From Clostridiaceae bacterium (GTDB lineage Bacteria > Bacillota > Clostridia > DSM-8532): a stretch of DNA of 64,000 nucleotides. Location of the stretch: positions 1 to 64,000 of the forward strand of contig JAAYLX010000025.1 in assembly GCA_012521705.1 (NCBI GenBank). The letters are read 5' to 3'. The notes beneath the pieces were generated by a model. It was not told the origin of the DNA. It saw only the letters and a program-made list of their open reading frames with translations, and made no database searches. This document shows, in pieces, positions 1 to 8,425 of this stretch (positions within the stretch are counted from its first letter, which is position 1; every line of letters begins with the position of its first letter). The position numbers were made by a program, and so were the translations under genes.

Positions 1-370
1 GTTTTTCAAATAAATCTCTGTTCGAATTTTGACCTTCTACGAATTTTACTTCAACATCCTTAAGTTTTACCTTCATTGTGCTATTGTTCACTATTCCAAA
101 ATCAAAGCCTGCCTTAGCACCAGGATATAAGTTATCTATTGTAATTCTAAGGGTCTTATTATTGCTTCCCGAAGGTATTGAAGCCTGAGCGCTCATATAT
201 GGATCGGGGTAAGCTTTAACGGCATTTTTCCTGTTAATAAATTGAACGTCTACCTTACCGGTATCAACTGTGCCTGATATATTAATAGCATCCTGCCACC
301 ATGCATATCCTGCACCAAGAAGCATTACTGCAACAGCAAGAACAATTGCAAGCATTTTTGTTTTTTTCAT
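1..370 (-). CDS. TasA/camelysin-like secreted protein with SipW-type signal peptide (partial, 3' end off window)
   Basis: This minus-strand frame is open from ATG at 370 to the window edge (123 codons). An AAGGAG ribosome site about 10 bases upstream selects this start over the ATG at 379. The protein starts with Lys-rich residues, a 15-20 residue hydrophobic segment and a GYAWWQD motif, followed by a beta-rich stretch (ISGTVDTGKVDVQF). That arrangement is typical of SipW-processed, TasA/CalY-type extracellular matrix or fibre subunits. The family name rests on the signal-peptide architecture and early strand pattern only, because the C-terminal part is missing. The divergent DUF5305 gene and LPKTG protein next door fit a surface-matrix locus. 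Confidence 0.6.
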   Translation of the reverse strand, partial: MKKTKMLAIVLAVAVMLLGAGYAWWQDAINISGTVDTGKVDVQFINRKNAVKAYPDPYMSAQASIPSGSNNKTLRITIDNLYPGAKAGFDFGIVNNSTMKVKLKDVEVKFVEGQNSNRDLFEK

Positions 371-702
371 AACTTTCATTCTCCTTACTTTTTGATTTTT
401 GAATTTAAATTGATGTACCAGGGGTAATCCTGCACAAATAAAAAACTTTAGCCGGCATAAGGTTTTTTATTCGTAACATCGATAACATTGTACCGTTAAG
501 CAGCAACAGTTAATGCCTTCCAAGGTATAATCTTGAATCCTTCTGTCGGGCTATTTTTAGGAAAGACCTCTGGTAGCCGTGATAGCGCTTTCGGATAATG
601 AATGTACTACTTTAGTACCATAACAATTATTCTTTAGCAGGAATATATCTGTAACCCTTATATGTAAAAATAGAATGAACAGACTTTGGTTGGGAGGTAC
701 AT
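371..702. promoter_or_regulatory. Divergent intergenic leader between the TasA-like and DUF5305 genes
   Basis: These 332 bases hold no convincing gene. On the minus strand, upstream of the TasA-like gene, the stretch about 480-600 contains several complementary blocks. GGCTA/TAGCC encloses an AGGTCTTTCC block, which can also pair with a later GGAAGG. This suggests a structured 5' leader, but I could not match it to a riboswitch class I know. The DUF5305 gene has a clear GGGAGG ribosome site at 692-697. Confidence 0.35.
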
Positions 703-1851
703 ATGAAGAAATCAATAAACAGAAAACAGAGGATTGCGCTGATTATCACGGGAATAATGTTTTTTCTGGCATTGGCTTTTACAGCGATAAACTCAATAAC
801 AAACCCTGGGTTTAAAGAAGAGAACGCTGTTCTGTTCACGGGTGAAAACAATGCTGAGGCCGGATACAATGTTTTTCTGAAAAGCAATCCATTATACGAT
901 ACATTGGTTCTGGATAAGGATAAATTTGTTATAAAAGAATTTGTGGATTATATTGATACCAGCTTTTCATACATGTATACCGGAACCGAAAAAGCACGGT
1001 TAACTGGGGATTACGAAATAATTGCAATGGTCGAATGCTATACAAGGGAAAATGAAGAGGAACTAATTATTTGGAGCAAGCCTTATATTCTGTCTCCCAG
1101 GGAAACTTTCGAAAAAGCAGATGCAGATCAGTATAATATCAATAAGAACGTATCAGTACATCTGGATGAATACAATAATTTCGCAACAACAATCAGTGAG
1201 GTATCAAAAATCAATGCCTCCACAAGGGTAACCGTATATATGAATATCAATATAAAAGCAGAAACGGAGGATGGCACTGTTGAAGAGCAGCTTTCACCCA
1301 AAATTGTAATACCTCTTGATACAAATTATTTCAGGATTAGAGTAATAAATGATGCAAAACCCATGACAATAGAGGAACCGGTCCAAACACAGCTTCCGGT
1401 AAACAATACACTTGTATATTCCTTAACAGGTGCGGCACTCTTATTCCTGCTCATGACTTTATCTTTACTTATTTTTACTGAAGGAACAGATCCTGATTCT
1501 CATGAAAAAATGCTGAACAAGATATTCAAGAATCATGGAGACAGGCTGGTTGCATTAAGAGGCGATGTATCAGCAGCATGGGAAAATGAATTTGAAGTAA
1601 GTTCTATAGAGGACCTGGTACGTATTTCAGATGATCTGGAAAAACCAATATTATATAAGTACAGTGAGAACAGATATGATATACAGAAATTTTATGTATT
1701 AAACGGTAAGGAAATGTATATTCTGGATATATCGGAAAATATAATGAAAGGGGAAAAAGACGAAAAAGAAGTTCATGAGTCAGATGCCCTAAAGCAAAAA
1801 GCAACTGAAGGCAGAACAATAGCCGTATCGGACACTGGAAAGGCCACATGA
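703..1851 (+). CDS. DUF5305 family membrane-anchored protein
   Basis: 382 residues. An N-terminal transmembrane segment (about 12-30) is followed by an extracellular beta-rich domain containing the NPLY tract typical of DUF5305 (about 62-65), a second membrane helix at about 235-255, and a cytoplasmic tail. The start is fixed by GGGAGG seven to ten bases upstream. DUF5305 proteins often sit beside SipW signal peptidases and TasA-like proteins, which fits the divergent neighbour at 1-370. Function is unknown; a role in export or assembly of the surface matrix is inference. The acidic/Lys-rich C-terminal tail has low complexity. Confidence 0.65.
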   Translation: MKKSINRKQRIALIITGIMFFLALAFTAINSITNPGFKEENAVLFTGENNAEAGYNVFLKSNPLYDTLVLDKDKFVIKEFVDYIDTSFSYMYTGTEKARLTGDYEIIAMVECYTRENEEELIIWSKPYILSPRETFEKADADQYNINKNVSVHLDEYNNFATTISEVSKINASTRVTVYMNINIKAETEDGTVEEQLSPKIVIPLDTNYFRIRVINDAKPMTIEEPVQTQLPVNNTLVYSLTGAALLFLLMTLSLLIFTEGTDPDSHEKMLNKIFKNHGDRLVALRGDVSAAWENEFEVSSIEDLVRISDDLEKPILYKYSENRYDIQKFYVLNGKEMYILDISENIMKGEKDEKEVHESDALKQKATEGRTIAVSDTGKAT

Positions 1852-1871
1852 TAGGTATACTTTTTGATTAT

Positions 1872-1896
1872 ATATACTGTCACTAAAGCAGTATAT
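1872..1896. repeat. Inverted repeat in the DUF5305-LPKTG gene gap
   Basis: ATATACTG and CAGTATAT form a perfect 8-bp inverted repeat with a 9-base loop, 20 bases after the DUF5305 stop. It has no T-tract, so it is not a classical terminator. It could be an operator or an mRNA-processing hairpin. Confidence 0.35.
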
Positions 1897-1981
1897 AAAC
1901 TTAATCCAAGGAAGGTAGCTGACAAAGTTGCGAAAAGTTAAAATATGACTCATGATACCCACATTGTAATAAGAAAGGGGT

Positions 1982-2830
1982 ATGAATCTTGCGATGAATA
2001 CAAGAAGAGGAATTTCTCTTTTATGTTTCTTTATCGGACTGTTTTTCATAGTTAGTGTATCATTTGCCAAGTCTAACCCTGAACTTGTAAGTACTAATAA
2101 ATGTTTGGACATGGCGCTGTATGATGCCGACGGAAATGAACTGCCGAAAGATGAATTCTCAAATTTCAGGCTTTTTCATGAGGACAATGCCTACCCCGGT
2201 TGGGGAAATTCATATAAATTGAATATCAAAAACACCGGTTCAGGTGCTATTAATTACAATATTAAACTGCATTATGATACACCTGAGCAAGGGCCTGATC
2301 TTGCGGAAGTATTGACAATGACTGTAGAAGGAAACAACCATAAAACTTCAGGCAAAATATCCGAACTGAATGACAAAGTCCTGCAAGAGGCTGTTACACT
2401 TTTTGCACAGGAAACTCATACATTTGATATTACTCTGGCAATGGATGAAGAAGCGGGAAATGAATATCAGAATCTTTCACTTGATGTATTATTACAGATT
2501 GCAGCGGAACAAGGTGGTGAACACCACGATCCCGAACCTCCCCATGATGACAACGATGACCATGATCCTCCTATAAGGGTAAAACCGGATCCTGATCCCA
2601 AGCCTAAGCCCGAACCTGAAGAAGTACCTGAAGAGCCTGAGATTATTCCTGATATTCCTCTTCCTGACAGAGGAGATGAGCCCGGACCGGATGCGGAAAT
2701 ACAGGAAACTCCCGTAATAGAAGTACTGCCAAAGACCGGCGGTGTGCCATATCAACTGATGCTGGCAATAGGAATAGTATTTATTGCTGTAGGGTTCTGG
2801 CTGAGAAAAAGCAAGCATGCAGCCGACTAA
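1982..2830 (+). CDS. Secreted LPXTG (LPKTG) sortase-anchored surface protein
   Basis: 282 residues. An N-terminal signal peptide (ISLLCFFIGLFFIVSVSFA) is followed by a folded domain (about 35-175), then a strongly acidic Pro/Asp/Glu/His-rich spacer (about 176-240). The end is a standard cell-wall sorting signal: LPKTG near residue 249, a hydrophobic helix and a basic tail (RKSKH). A class-C/A-type sortase should cleave T|G and link it to peptidoglycan. No sortase gene is in the window. The start could be ATG 1982 or ATG 1994; neither has ideal spacing from AAAGGGG at 1974-1980. It shares its locus with the DUF5305 and TasA-like genes. Confidence 0.7.
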   Translation: MNLAMNTRRGISLLCFFIGLFFIVSVSFAKSNPELVSTNKCLDMALYDADGNELPKDEFSNFRLFHEDNAYPGWGNSYKLNIKNTGSGAINYNIKLHYDTPEQGPDLAEVLTMTVEGNNHKTSGKISELNDKVLQEAVTLFAQETHTFDITLAMDEEAGNEYQNLSLDVLLQIAAEQGGEHHDPEPPHDDNDDHDPPIRVKPDPDPKPKPEPEEVPEEPEIIPDIPLPDRGDEPGPDAEIQETPVIEVLPKTGGVPYQLMLAIGIVFIAVGFWLRKSKHAAD

Positions 2831-2882
2831 ACGCAGGGATTCTGGTTCAGAAATTTGAAAGTTGAAAATCCGGATACCTGAT

Positions 2883-2920
2883 AAAGAGCCTTAGAACTTA
2901 ATTAAGTTCAAGGCTCTTTT
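2883..2920. terminator. Bidirectional hairpin terminator
   Basis: AAAGAGCCTT pairs with AAGGCTCTTT around an inner AACTT/AAGTT stem, followed by T residues. It ends the LPKTG gene and could also serve the opposing tRNA-Ser transcript. Confidence 0.85.
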
Positions 2921-3016
2921 GTATGTACAAAATTTAGCAGAACACCTTATTAAGCAATAAATAATGGGAAGCAGATTCGTAAGAATCATACTGCCCTTTA
3001 TGTTGAAAAAAATAAC

Positions 3017-3106
3017 TGGCGGAGAGTCAGGGATTTGAACCCTGGGTACACTTACGTGTACACTGGTTTTCGAGACCAGCTCCTTCAACCACTCGGACAA
3101 CTCTCC
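3017..3106 (-). tRNA. tRNA-Ser (CGA)
   Basis: Read on the minus strand, the 90-nt sequence folds as a type II tRNA. It has a GGAGAGT/ACTCTCC acceptor stem, a long GTACACGTAAGTGTAC variable arm, a GGTTCAAATCC T-arm and an encoded CCA. The anticodon loop CTCGAAA gives anticodon CGA, reading UCG (Ser). A T-rich run directly follows the CCA. Confidence 0.95.
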
Positions 3107-3177
3107 GTTTACATGCGCTACTTATTATAAGGTATTTCGATAGTTTTGTAAACACGGTAATATTTGCGGTTTTAATC

Positions 3178-3621
3178 TTATCTTAGCCTTTTAAAAAAGT
3201 CTTTCAGAACCTTTTCACATTCTTCTTCCATGATACCCGCATACAAAACCGGAGTGTGGTTAAAAGAACTTCCCCGAAACAGGTCAATCACCGAGCCACA
3301 GGCTCCGCCTTTGGGGTCAAAGGCTCCGAAATATACAGAACGAATCCTTGCGTTTATTATGGCGCCGGCGCACATGGGGCAAGGTTCAAGGGTGACGTAA
3401 AGATCACAGTCGTCAAGCCGCCAGGTCCCAAGCTTGTTGCAGGCTTCCTGGATGCACAGAATCTCGGCATGGTATGTAGCCTGGTTTTCGGTCTCCCTTA
3501 AATTATGTGCCCGGGCAATAATTTTATCGTCTTTAACTATTACTGCCCCTACGGGAACCTCATCTTTTTTCAGAGCCTTTTTTGCTTCTTCAATGGCCTC
3601 TGCCATAAAAGGATTTATCAT
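3178..3621 (-). CDS. tadA: tRNA-specific adenosine deaminase
   Basis: 147 residues, the usual length. TadA converts A34 to inosine in tRNA-Arg(ACG). The cytidine-deaminase-fold zinc site is present: His51-Ala-Glu53 and the PCPMC motif with Cys81 and Cys84. It lies just upstream (in transcription direction) of tRNA-Ser on the same strand. The gene and spoIID diverge from a 225-bp AT-rich region. Confidence 0.95.
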   Translation of the reverse strand: MINPFMAEAIEEAKKALKKDEVPVGAVIVKDDKIIARAHNLRETENQATYHAEILCIQEACNKLGTWRLDDCDLYVTLEPCPMCAGAIINARIRSVYFGAFDPKGGACGSVIDLFRGSSFNHTPVLYAGIMEEECEKVLKDFFKRLR

Positions 3622-3846
3622 TGGAACATCAACCTTTTGAATTTGACTATATATTATAAGTAATTTATTTACTATCCTTAATAATATCTGTCTGTTATAT
3701 CTATTTTCATCTTTTAATTATATCTACGGTTATATCAATGCTATATTATCTGTCCATTATCAATGTTCTTTAGCCATGTTCTTATTTTACCAGATAACAG
3801 GAATAATTTTCTGCATGTTACCCGGTTTATCCACATAAAATTTACT

Positions 3847-4914
3847 ATGTTGAAGAGAATATACACTATAAACCTTCGAAACTATTTTAACAGGCCATAC
3901 AGGATAGGCAGGTTCAGCAGGTACAGAGGGATAAGTCCGATGGATCTTGTCCTGTATTTGCTGCCTCTTTTTTTCCTGATGATAATACTGCCCCCCATTG
4001 AAAGAGTAGAGCCGGTGGCATCTTCAATCGATATGGTTGAAATTGTAACCGACCCGGACATCCGCATCACGGTATATAATCCGGAAAAGTCTGTAATAGA
4101 AGAATTTGAACTTGAGGACTATGTAACGGGAGTAGTGGCGGCTGAAATGCCTGCGTCCTTCCATGAAGAGGCGTTAAAGGCACAGGCCGTAGCTGCAAGG
4201 ACATTTGCCCTTAGCCGGATGCATGGCCTTTACGGGTCAACCGAAAACCATTTTGGTGCGCATGTCTGTACCAATTATAAACACTGCCAGGCCTGGATTT
4301 CAAAAGAGCGGTACTTAAGTGCATACGGGGACGAAGAAGCCTACGAGAAAATTAAAAGGGCAGTAAATGACACAAAAAATGTGGTAATGACCTACGATGG
4401 AATACTGATTAATCCCCTGTACCACTCAAACAGCGGAGGTGTAACCGAGGATGTTGAAGCGGTATGGGCAGTTTCCGGGCAAGTACCTTACCTTAAAAGC
4501 GTATACAGTGTGGATGAGAGCAATTACAACCAGTACGAGACAATGGTGGTCTTTACCTGGGAAGATATAAAAAACAGACTATTAACGAAGTACTCACAAG
4601 CTGAAGTCCAGTCAGGATTCAATAAAGAGATTGAAATTATGTCTTACAGCGCAAGCGGCAGGGTCCAGACCATTAGAATCGGAAATATTGAAATGACAGG
4701 CCCTGAGTTCAGAGAGCTTCTTGATTTAAGGTCTACCAATCTGGAAATAAGTTTTCCTGATTCCGAGACTGTTGAAATAGTCACAAAGGGCTTCGGACAT
4801 GGCGTCGGAATGAGCCAGTGCGGGGCGGATGCGCTGGGAAACAGCGGATATAATTTCAAGGAGATTTTGGAATATTATTACACTGGAATCCGCGTGGAAG
4901 AAATAAAACAATAA
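3847..4914 (+). CDS. spoIID: Stage II sporulation protein D (lytic transglycosylase)
   Basis: About 356 residues from ATG 3847. A basic N-terminus and one membrane helix (about 32-48) are followed by the SpoIID/LytB domain, with the hallmark motifs YVTGVVAAEMPASF, EALKAQAVAARTFA, YHSNSGG and the C-terminal GHGVGMSQCGA. In the DMP complex SpoIID cleaves denuded glycan strands during engulfment. The frame is open to 3763, and ATG 3940 directly before the helix is an alternative start with AGAGGG upstream. It is followed 49 bp later by a SpoIIQ-like gene, as in other Clostridia. Confidence 0.93.
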   Translation: MLKRIYTINLRNYFNRPYRIGRFSRYRGISPMDLVLYLLPLFFLMIILPPIERVEPVASSIDMVEIVTDPDIRITVYNPEKSVIEEFELEDYVTGVVAAEMPASFHEEALKAQAVAARTFALSRMHGLYGSTENHFGAHVCTNYKHCQAWISKERYLSAYGDEEAYEKIKRAVNDTKNVVMTYDGILINPLYHSNSGGVTEDVEAVWAVSGQVPYLKSVYSVDESNYNQYETMVVFTWEDIKNRLLTKYSQAEVQSGFNKEIEIMSYSASGRVQTIRIGNIEMTGPEFRELLDLRSTNLEISFPDSETVEIVTKGFGHGVGMSQCGADALGNSGYNFKEILEYYYTGIRVEEIKQ

Positions 4915-4963
4915 AGTATAAATCACCTCCTGATGGCAATAATACAAAACGGAGGTGGAAACT

Positions 4964-5899
4964 GTGAACAACAAGGGAAGTTTTCGAGATGATGAAACTT
5001 TTGGAACCAAGATAAAGGGGTTCTTTAAGGAGAGCGGATTCTATATTGCAATAGTAGCAGGGTTATGTGTACTGGCTGCCGGAGCTGTTTATTTTTCTAC
5101 CAATCAGATACTTACTGACCCCGAACCTAACAAGGCACAGGAAGACGGACTGGTTCAGGAAGAAGATAATGGCAGGATAGGGTTTAATGTACCGGATGAG
5201 TATAACAACCCTGACCAAAGTTCAATTATTGACGGCAACGGTTCAGAGTTTGCTGATGAAGGTCCGTATGTAGGACTGGATGAAGAGCCGATATCTGAGG
5301 AAATTGTTGAAGATGGTCCTGCCGAAGAGCAGGCAGTCCAGCCTAAGGGCGCGGATAATGAAACCGGAGCACAGCCCGGCCAGGTATCGGGCAGCAATGA
5401 ACAGGCACAGGCAACATCGGGCAACGCCAGTGTGGACATCAAAGACAATGCAGCTACCGAAGATGTGGTTCTTGCAATTGTAAGACCGGGATTTATCTCC
5501 CCTGTAAACGGATCTGTTCAGAACGGGTATTCAATGGACAAACTTGTTTTCTCACCAACATTCAATGAATGGCGTACCCACAGCGGAGTGGACATTTCCG
5601 CGCCCCGTGGGGAAGTGGTCCGCAGTGTTGGTGACGGTGTGGTTCTGGAAATCAAGAATGACCCACGCTTCGGATTTACTGTTGTAATAGATCACGGGAA
5701 CGGCTACAAATCACTGTATGCAAACCTTGCAAGTGATAAGACCCTTCAGGTTGGCCAGAACGTTAAACAGGGAGATCCGATTGGTTCAGTGGGAGCAACC
5801 GCAATCTTCGAGAGCGCAGAACCAACCCATTTGCATTTTGAGCTTTACAAGGAAAACAAACTTGTAGATCCTGCAGATTATATCGATCTGGCGAAATAA
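4964..5899 (+). CDS. SpoIIQ-like M23 metallopeptidase
   Basis: About 311 residues from GTG 4964, chosen because GGAGGTGG (4951-4958) sits six bases upstream. A short cytoplasmic region is followed by one membrane helix (about 25-45), a long acidic Pro/Glu/Gln-rich linker and a C-terminal LytM/M23 domain (about 195-305). The zinc-site motifs HSGVD and HLHFE are both intact, so unlike B. subtilis SpoIIQ it may be an active endopeptidase. Position after spoIID supports the forespore SpoIIQ role in the SpoIIQ-SpoIIIAH channel. A strong terminator follows. Confidence 0.88.
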   Translation: MNNKGSFRDDETFGTKIKGFFKESGFYIAIVAGLCVLAAGAVYFSTNQILTDPEPNKAQEDGLVQEEDNGRIGFNVPDEYNNPDQSSIIDGNGSEFADEGPYVGLDEEPISEEIVEDGPAEEQAVQPKGADNETGAQPGQVSGSNEQAQATSGNASVDIKDNAATEDVVLAIVRPGFISPVNGSVQNGYSMDKLVFSPTFNEWRTHSGVDISAPRGEVVRSVGDGVVLEIKNDPRFGFTVVIDHGNGYKSLYANLASDKTLQVGQNVKQGDPIGSVGATAIFESAEPTHLHFELYKENKLVDPADYIDLAK

Positions 5900-5923
5900 A
5901 CAATGCGTAATTCCTTCCCAATT

Positions 5924-5949
5924 GAGAGGTATCCCACCTCTCTTTTTTT
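5924..5949 (+). terminator. Rho-independent terminator of the spoIID-M23 pair
   Basis: GAGAGGT and ACCTCTC form a 7-bp stem with a 5-base loop, followed by seven T residues. It is the last recognisable element of the sporulation cluster before the accessory locus. Confidence 0.9.
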
Positions 5950-6075
5950 CTGCCCGAAATATTCCCTGAGGAAGTCCAATAGTCCCAATTCAAAAAACTT
6001 ATTAGCGGAAAAACAGCCGCAGGGCCAATAAAATCAAGGCTTTGAGTACAATTGCGTGTTAGTAAAAATGCATAA

Positions 6076-7119
6076 GTGAAATCCCGCACAAAGGGCGAAC
6101 TTATGGAAATCGCCGTCGCAGGATCCAGAAAGCTTATCCCGATGTTATATAAGGAAGGGCTTTTTGACGGTGTGATTTCAATGGGCGGAGTTCAAAACAC
6201 GTTTGTAGCCGTAAGCGGCATGAAAGAATTGCCCATAGGAGTTCCCAAAGTAATGCTTTCAACAGTTGCAAGCGGTAACAGAGTTTTTGACACCATAGTC
6301 GGAACCAGTGACATTGTGGTTATTCCATCCATCGCAGACCTGGCAGGGGTAAATACCATCACCAAAAGCGTTATAAGCAGCGCTGCGTCATGTGTTATAG
6401 GTATGGTTGAACATGCCGGCAGGACATTGACAAAAAGCGATCACGTTATTGTAGGAACCACGCTGATGGGCATAACCAATGACGGCGTTTGCAGCGCCAT
6501 TAACCACCTTGTGTCCCTGGGCGTTGAAACAATCGGATTCCATTCCACAGGTACCGGCGGAAAGGCAATGGAAGAGCTTGTGGCAAAGGGAACTATAAAT
6601 GCAGTGATGGATCTGACAATTCATGAAATCACCTCGGAATATTTTGGCGGTGGCTTTTCTTATTCACCTTACAGTCGACTTGGAAATCTGTGCAAATCGG
6701 GGATACCCCTCCTGGTTTCTCCCGGAGGACTGGACTTTGTGGACTTTCCGTTAAACAATATGCCAAAAGACATAGATAAAAGAAAATATATTGCCCACAA
6801 TAATGAACTCGCTCATATAAAAATCCTTAAACACGAGGCCATTGATGTAGCAAAGATTACGGCCGAAAGATTAAATCTCAGTGTCAATGAAGTAACTCTC
6901 CTTATTCCTACAAACGGGTTCAGAAAAAACACAAGGCCGGGAGAAGCCCTTTATGACAGGGAAGTAGACGACGCAATAATAGATACGCTTCTTAAGTACA
7001 TCACAAATCCCAATGTAAAAATTAAATATGTTGATTGCAACCTTAATGAAAAAGAATTCGGTATAGCCGCAGCAAATGAAATGTTTGAGATTTTGAAACG
7101 CTTTAATATGATTCCTTGA
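6076..7119 (+). CDS. Tm-1-like ATP-binding (UPF0261) protein, N-terminally truncated
   Basis: 347 residues from GTG 6076, or 338 from ATG 6103, which has AAAGGG at suitable spacing. The sequence aligns from memory with UPF0261/Tm-1 proteins (motifs STVASG, GTSDI, IGMVEHAG, GTTLMG, GFHSTGTGG, SPGG, NGF). The family normally has about 75 more N-terminal residues, beginning with the first Rossmann strand (GTLDTKG motif). Upstream of 6076 the frame has stops at 6043 and 6073, so that part is missing. Biochemical function in bacteria is poorly defined; plant Tm-1 binds ATP. It is first in the RLP operon (28 bp before the RLP), so a sugar-acid role is inferred. It may be non-functional. Confidence 0.75.
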   Translation: MKSRTKGELMEIAVAGSRKLIPMLYKEGLFDGVISMGGVQNTFVAVSGMKELPIGVPKVMLSTVASGNRVFDTIVGTSDIVVIPSIADLAGVNTITKSVISSAASCVIGMVEHAGRTLTKSDHVIVGTTLMGITNDGVCSAINHLVSLGVETIGFHSTGTGGKAMEELVAKGTINAVMDLTIHEITSEYFGGGFSYSPYSRLGNLCKSGIPLLVSPGGLDFVDFPLNNMPKDIDKRKYIAHNNELAHIKILKHEAIDVAKITAERLNLSVNEVTLLIPTNGFRKNTRPGEALYDREVDDAIIDTLLKYITNPNVKIKYVDCNLNEKEFGIAAANEMFEILKRFNMIP

Positions 7120-7147
7120 CTTATGCTTCATACAGGGAAGTGATTTA

Positions 7148-8398
7148 ATGCTCAATTTTTTGAATTATCCATACAGCCGTCCTGAAGAATTGGATGGGGA
7201 CCATTTAATTGCTACATATCTTGTCTACGGCACTGACTTTGGCAATATCTTTAAAAAAGCAGGCAATTTCGCCATCGGACAGACAATAGGAACATGGGTT
7301 AAGATTCCCGGTGTAACACAGCACATGATAGAGAGTTACCAGGGGCGCGTAGTATCACTCAATCTGATTCAATCAGGTGAAGAGAATGTAGCAGTTTTGA
7401 GGCTCGCATTCCCCATGGCCAATTTCGCAGGCAACTTCGCGATAATGATGACAGCTCTGGTAGGGAATGATGTATCAACAGCCCTAAGAACCAAATTAAT
7501 TGATATAGAGTTTTCAGGCAACGCGATAAAATCCTTTAAAGGACCTTCAAAATCAATAGAGGATTTAAGAAAACTAACAGGTGCATATAACCGTCCGATT
7601 ATACTCAATATGATAAAACCATGCACGGGATTCAGCCCCGAAGAGGGAGCAAAACTCTTTTATGAAGTGGCTCTGGGCGGTGTGGATGTCATAAAGGACG
7701 ATGAGCTTTTTGGAAACACTGATTACAGCCATGTGGCAGACCGTGTAAGGTGTTACACCGAAGCAGCGAAAAAGGCAAGTGAAATTACAGGTAAAGAGAC
7801 ATTGTACCTTGTAAATATAACCGACAGTCCGGCGAAGATGAAAGATAACGCAAAAGCTGCAATAGAGGCAGGAGCAAAGGGATGTCTCATAAACTTTGTG
7901 GCGACCGGAATAGACGCTCTTAAAGAGATTTGCGAAGAATTTGGGGACAAGCTTTTCATTATGGCACACTATGCCGGTGTAGGTATATTGAACTGGCAAA
8001 AGGGCGGTATCGCAAATCCGGTTTACATAGGAATACTTCCGAGACTTGCAGGAGCCCATGCCATAATGACAATGTTCTCAGACGGAAGAGATGCGGAATT
8101 AAAGTATGACTTTATAAAAACAGTGCAGGCACAAAGAATGCCGATGGGGCATATTAAGCCTGTTGTGACAACAGTGGGAGGGGGAATAACACCTCTTCAC
8201 CTGCCGGGAATATTTGAAGACTTAGGCCCCGGTGTAATAGTGGGTATAGGAGGCGCCATCCAGGGTCATCCCGGGGGCACCACCTCAGGAGCAAGGGCGG
8301 TCATGTGTGCGGTCGATGCTGTGTCAAAGGGTATCTCCCTTGACGATGCGGCACAGAACTGCGCAGATTTAAAAACAGCCATAGATTGTTGGAGATAA
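7148..8398 (+). CDS. RuBisCO-like protein (RLP, OiaX-type decarboxylase candidate)
   Basis: 416 residues, full length for the family. The large-subunit TIM barrel is recognisable by IKPCTGFSPEE (Lys157, equivalent to RuBisCO Lys175) and GGVDVIKDDE (Lys183, Asp185, Glu186, the carbamylation and Mg site). AHYAG follows (His274), then the C-terminal phosphate-binding glycines (GGGI, GIGGAIQGHPGG). It lacks other features of true RuBisCO and is not expected to fix CO2. Characterised RLPs with this kind of neighbourhood decarboxylate 3-oxo-isoapionate-4-phosphate to L-erythrulose-1-phosphate. The next two genes encode exactly the isomerase families that consume that product. The substrate assignment is inference. 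AGGGAAGTGA precedes ATG 7148. Confidence 0.87.
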   Translation: MLNFLNYPYSRPEELDGDHLIATYLVYGTDFGNIFKKAGNFAIGQTIGTWVKIPGVTQHMIESYQGRVVSLNLIQSGEENVAVLRLAFPMANFAGNFAIMMTALVGNDVSTALRTKLIDIEFSGNAIKSFKGPSKSIEDLRKLTGAYNRPIILNMIKPCTGFSPEEGAKLFYEVALGGVDVIKDDELFGNTDYSHVADRVRCYTEAAKKASEITGKETLYLVNITDSPAKMKDNAKAAIEAGAKGCLINFVATGIDALKEICEEFGDKLFIMAHYAGVGILNWQKGGIANPVYIGILPRLAGAHAIMTMFSDGRDAELKYDFIKTVQAQRMPMGHIKPVVTTVGGGITPLHLPGIFEDLGPGVIVGIGGAIQGHPGGTTSGARAVMCAVDAVSKGISLDDAAQNCADLKTAIDCWR

Positions 8399-8425
8399 GA
8401 AAGATATATTAGGGGGGTATCAAAT

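Noticed and set aside
371-640. Cyclic-di-GMP (GEMM) riboswitch ahead of the TasA-like gene
   Set aside because: The conserved GGCAAA and GACGCAAAGCC blocks are missing, so I only report an unclassified structured leader.
4726-5010. Long minus-strand frames opposite spoIID, spoIIQ, minD, yhaN-like and other genes
   Set aside because: They are antisense shadows of well-supported genes with no ribosome sites or domain motifs.
7148-8398. A true CO2-fixing RuBisCO
   Set aside because: Several catalytic-loop residues differ, there is no phosphoribulokinase, and the neighbours fit RLP sugar-acid decarboxylases.
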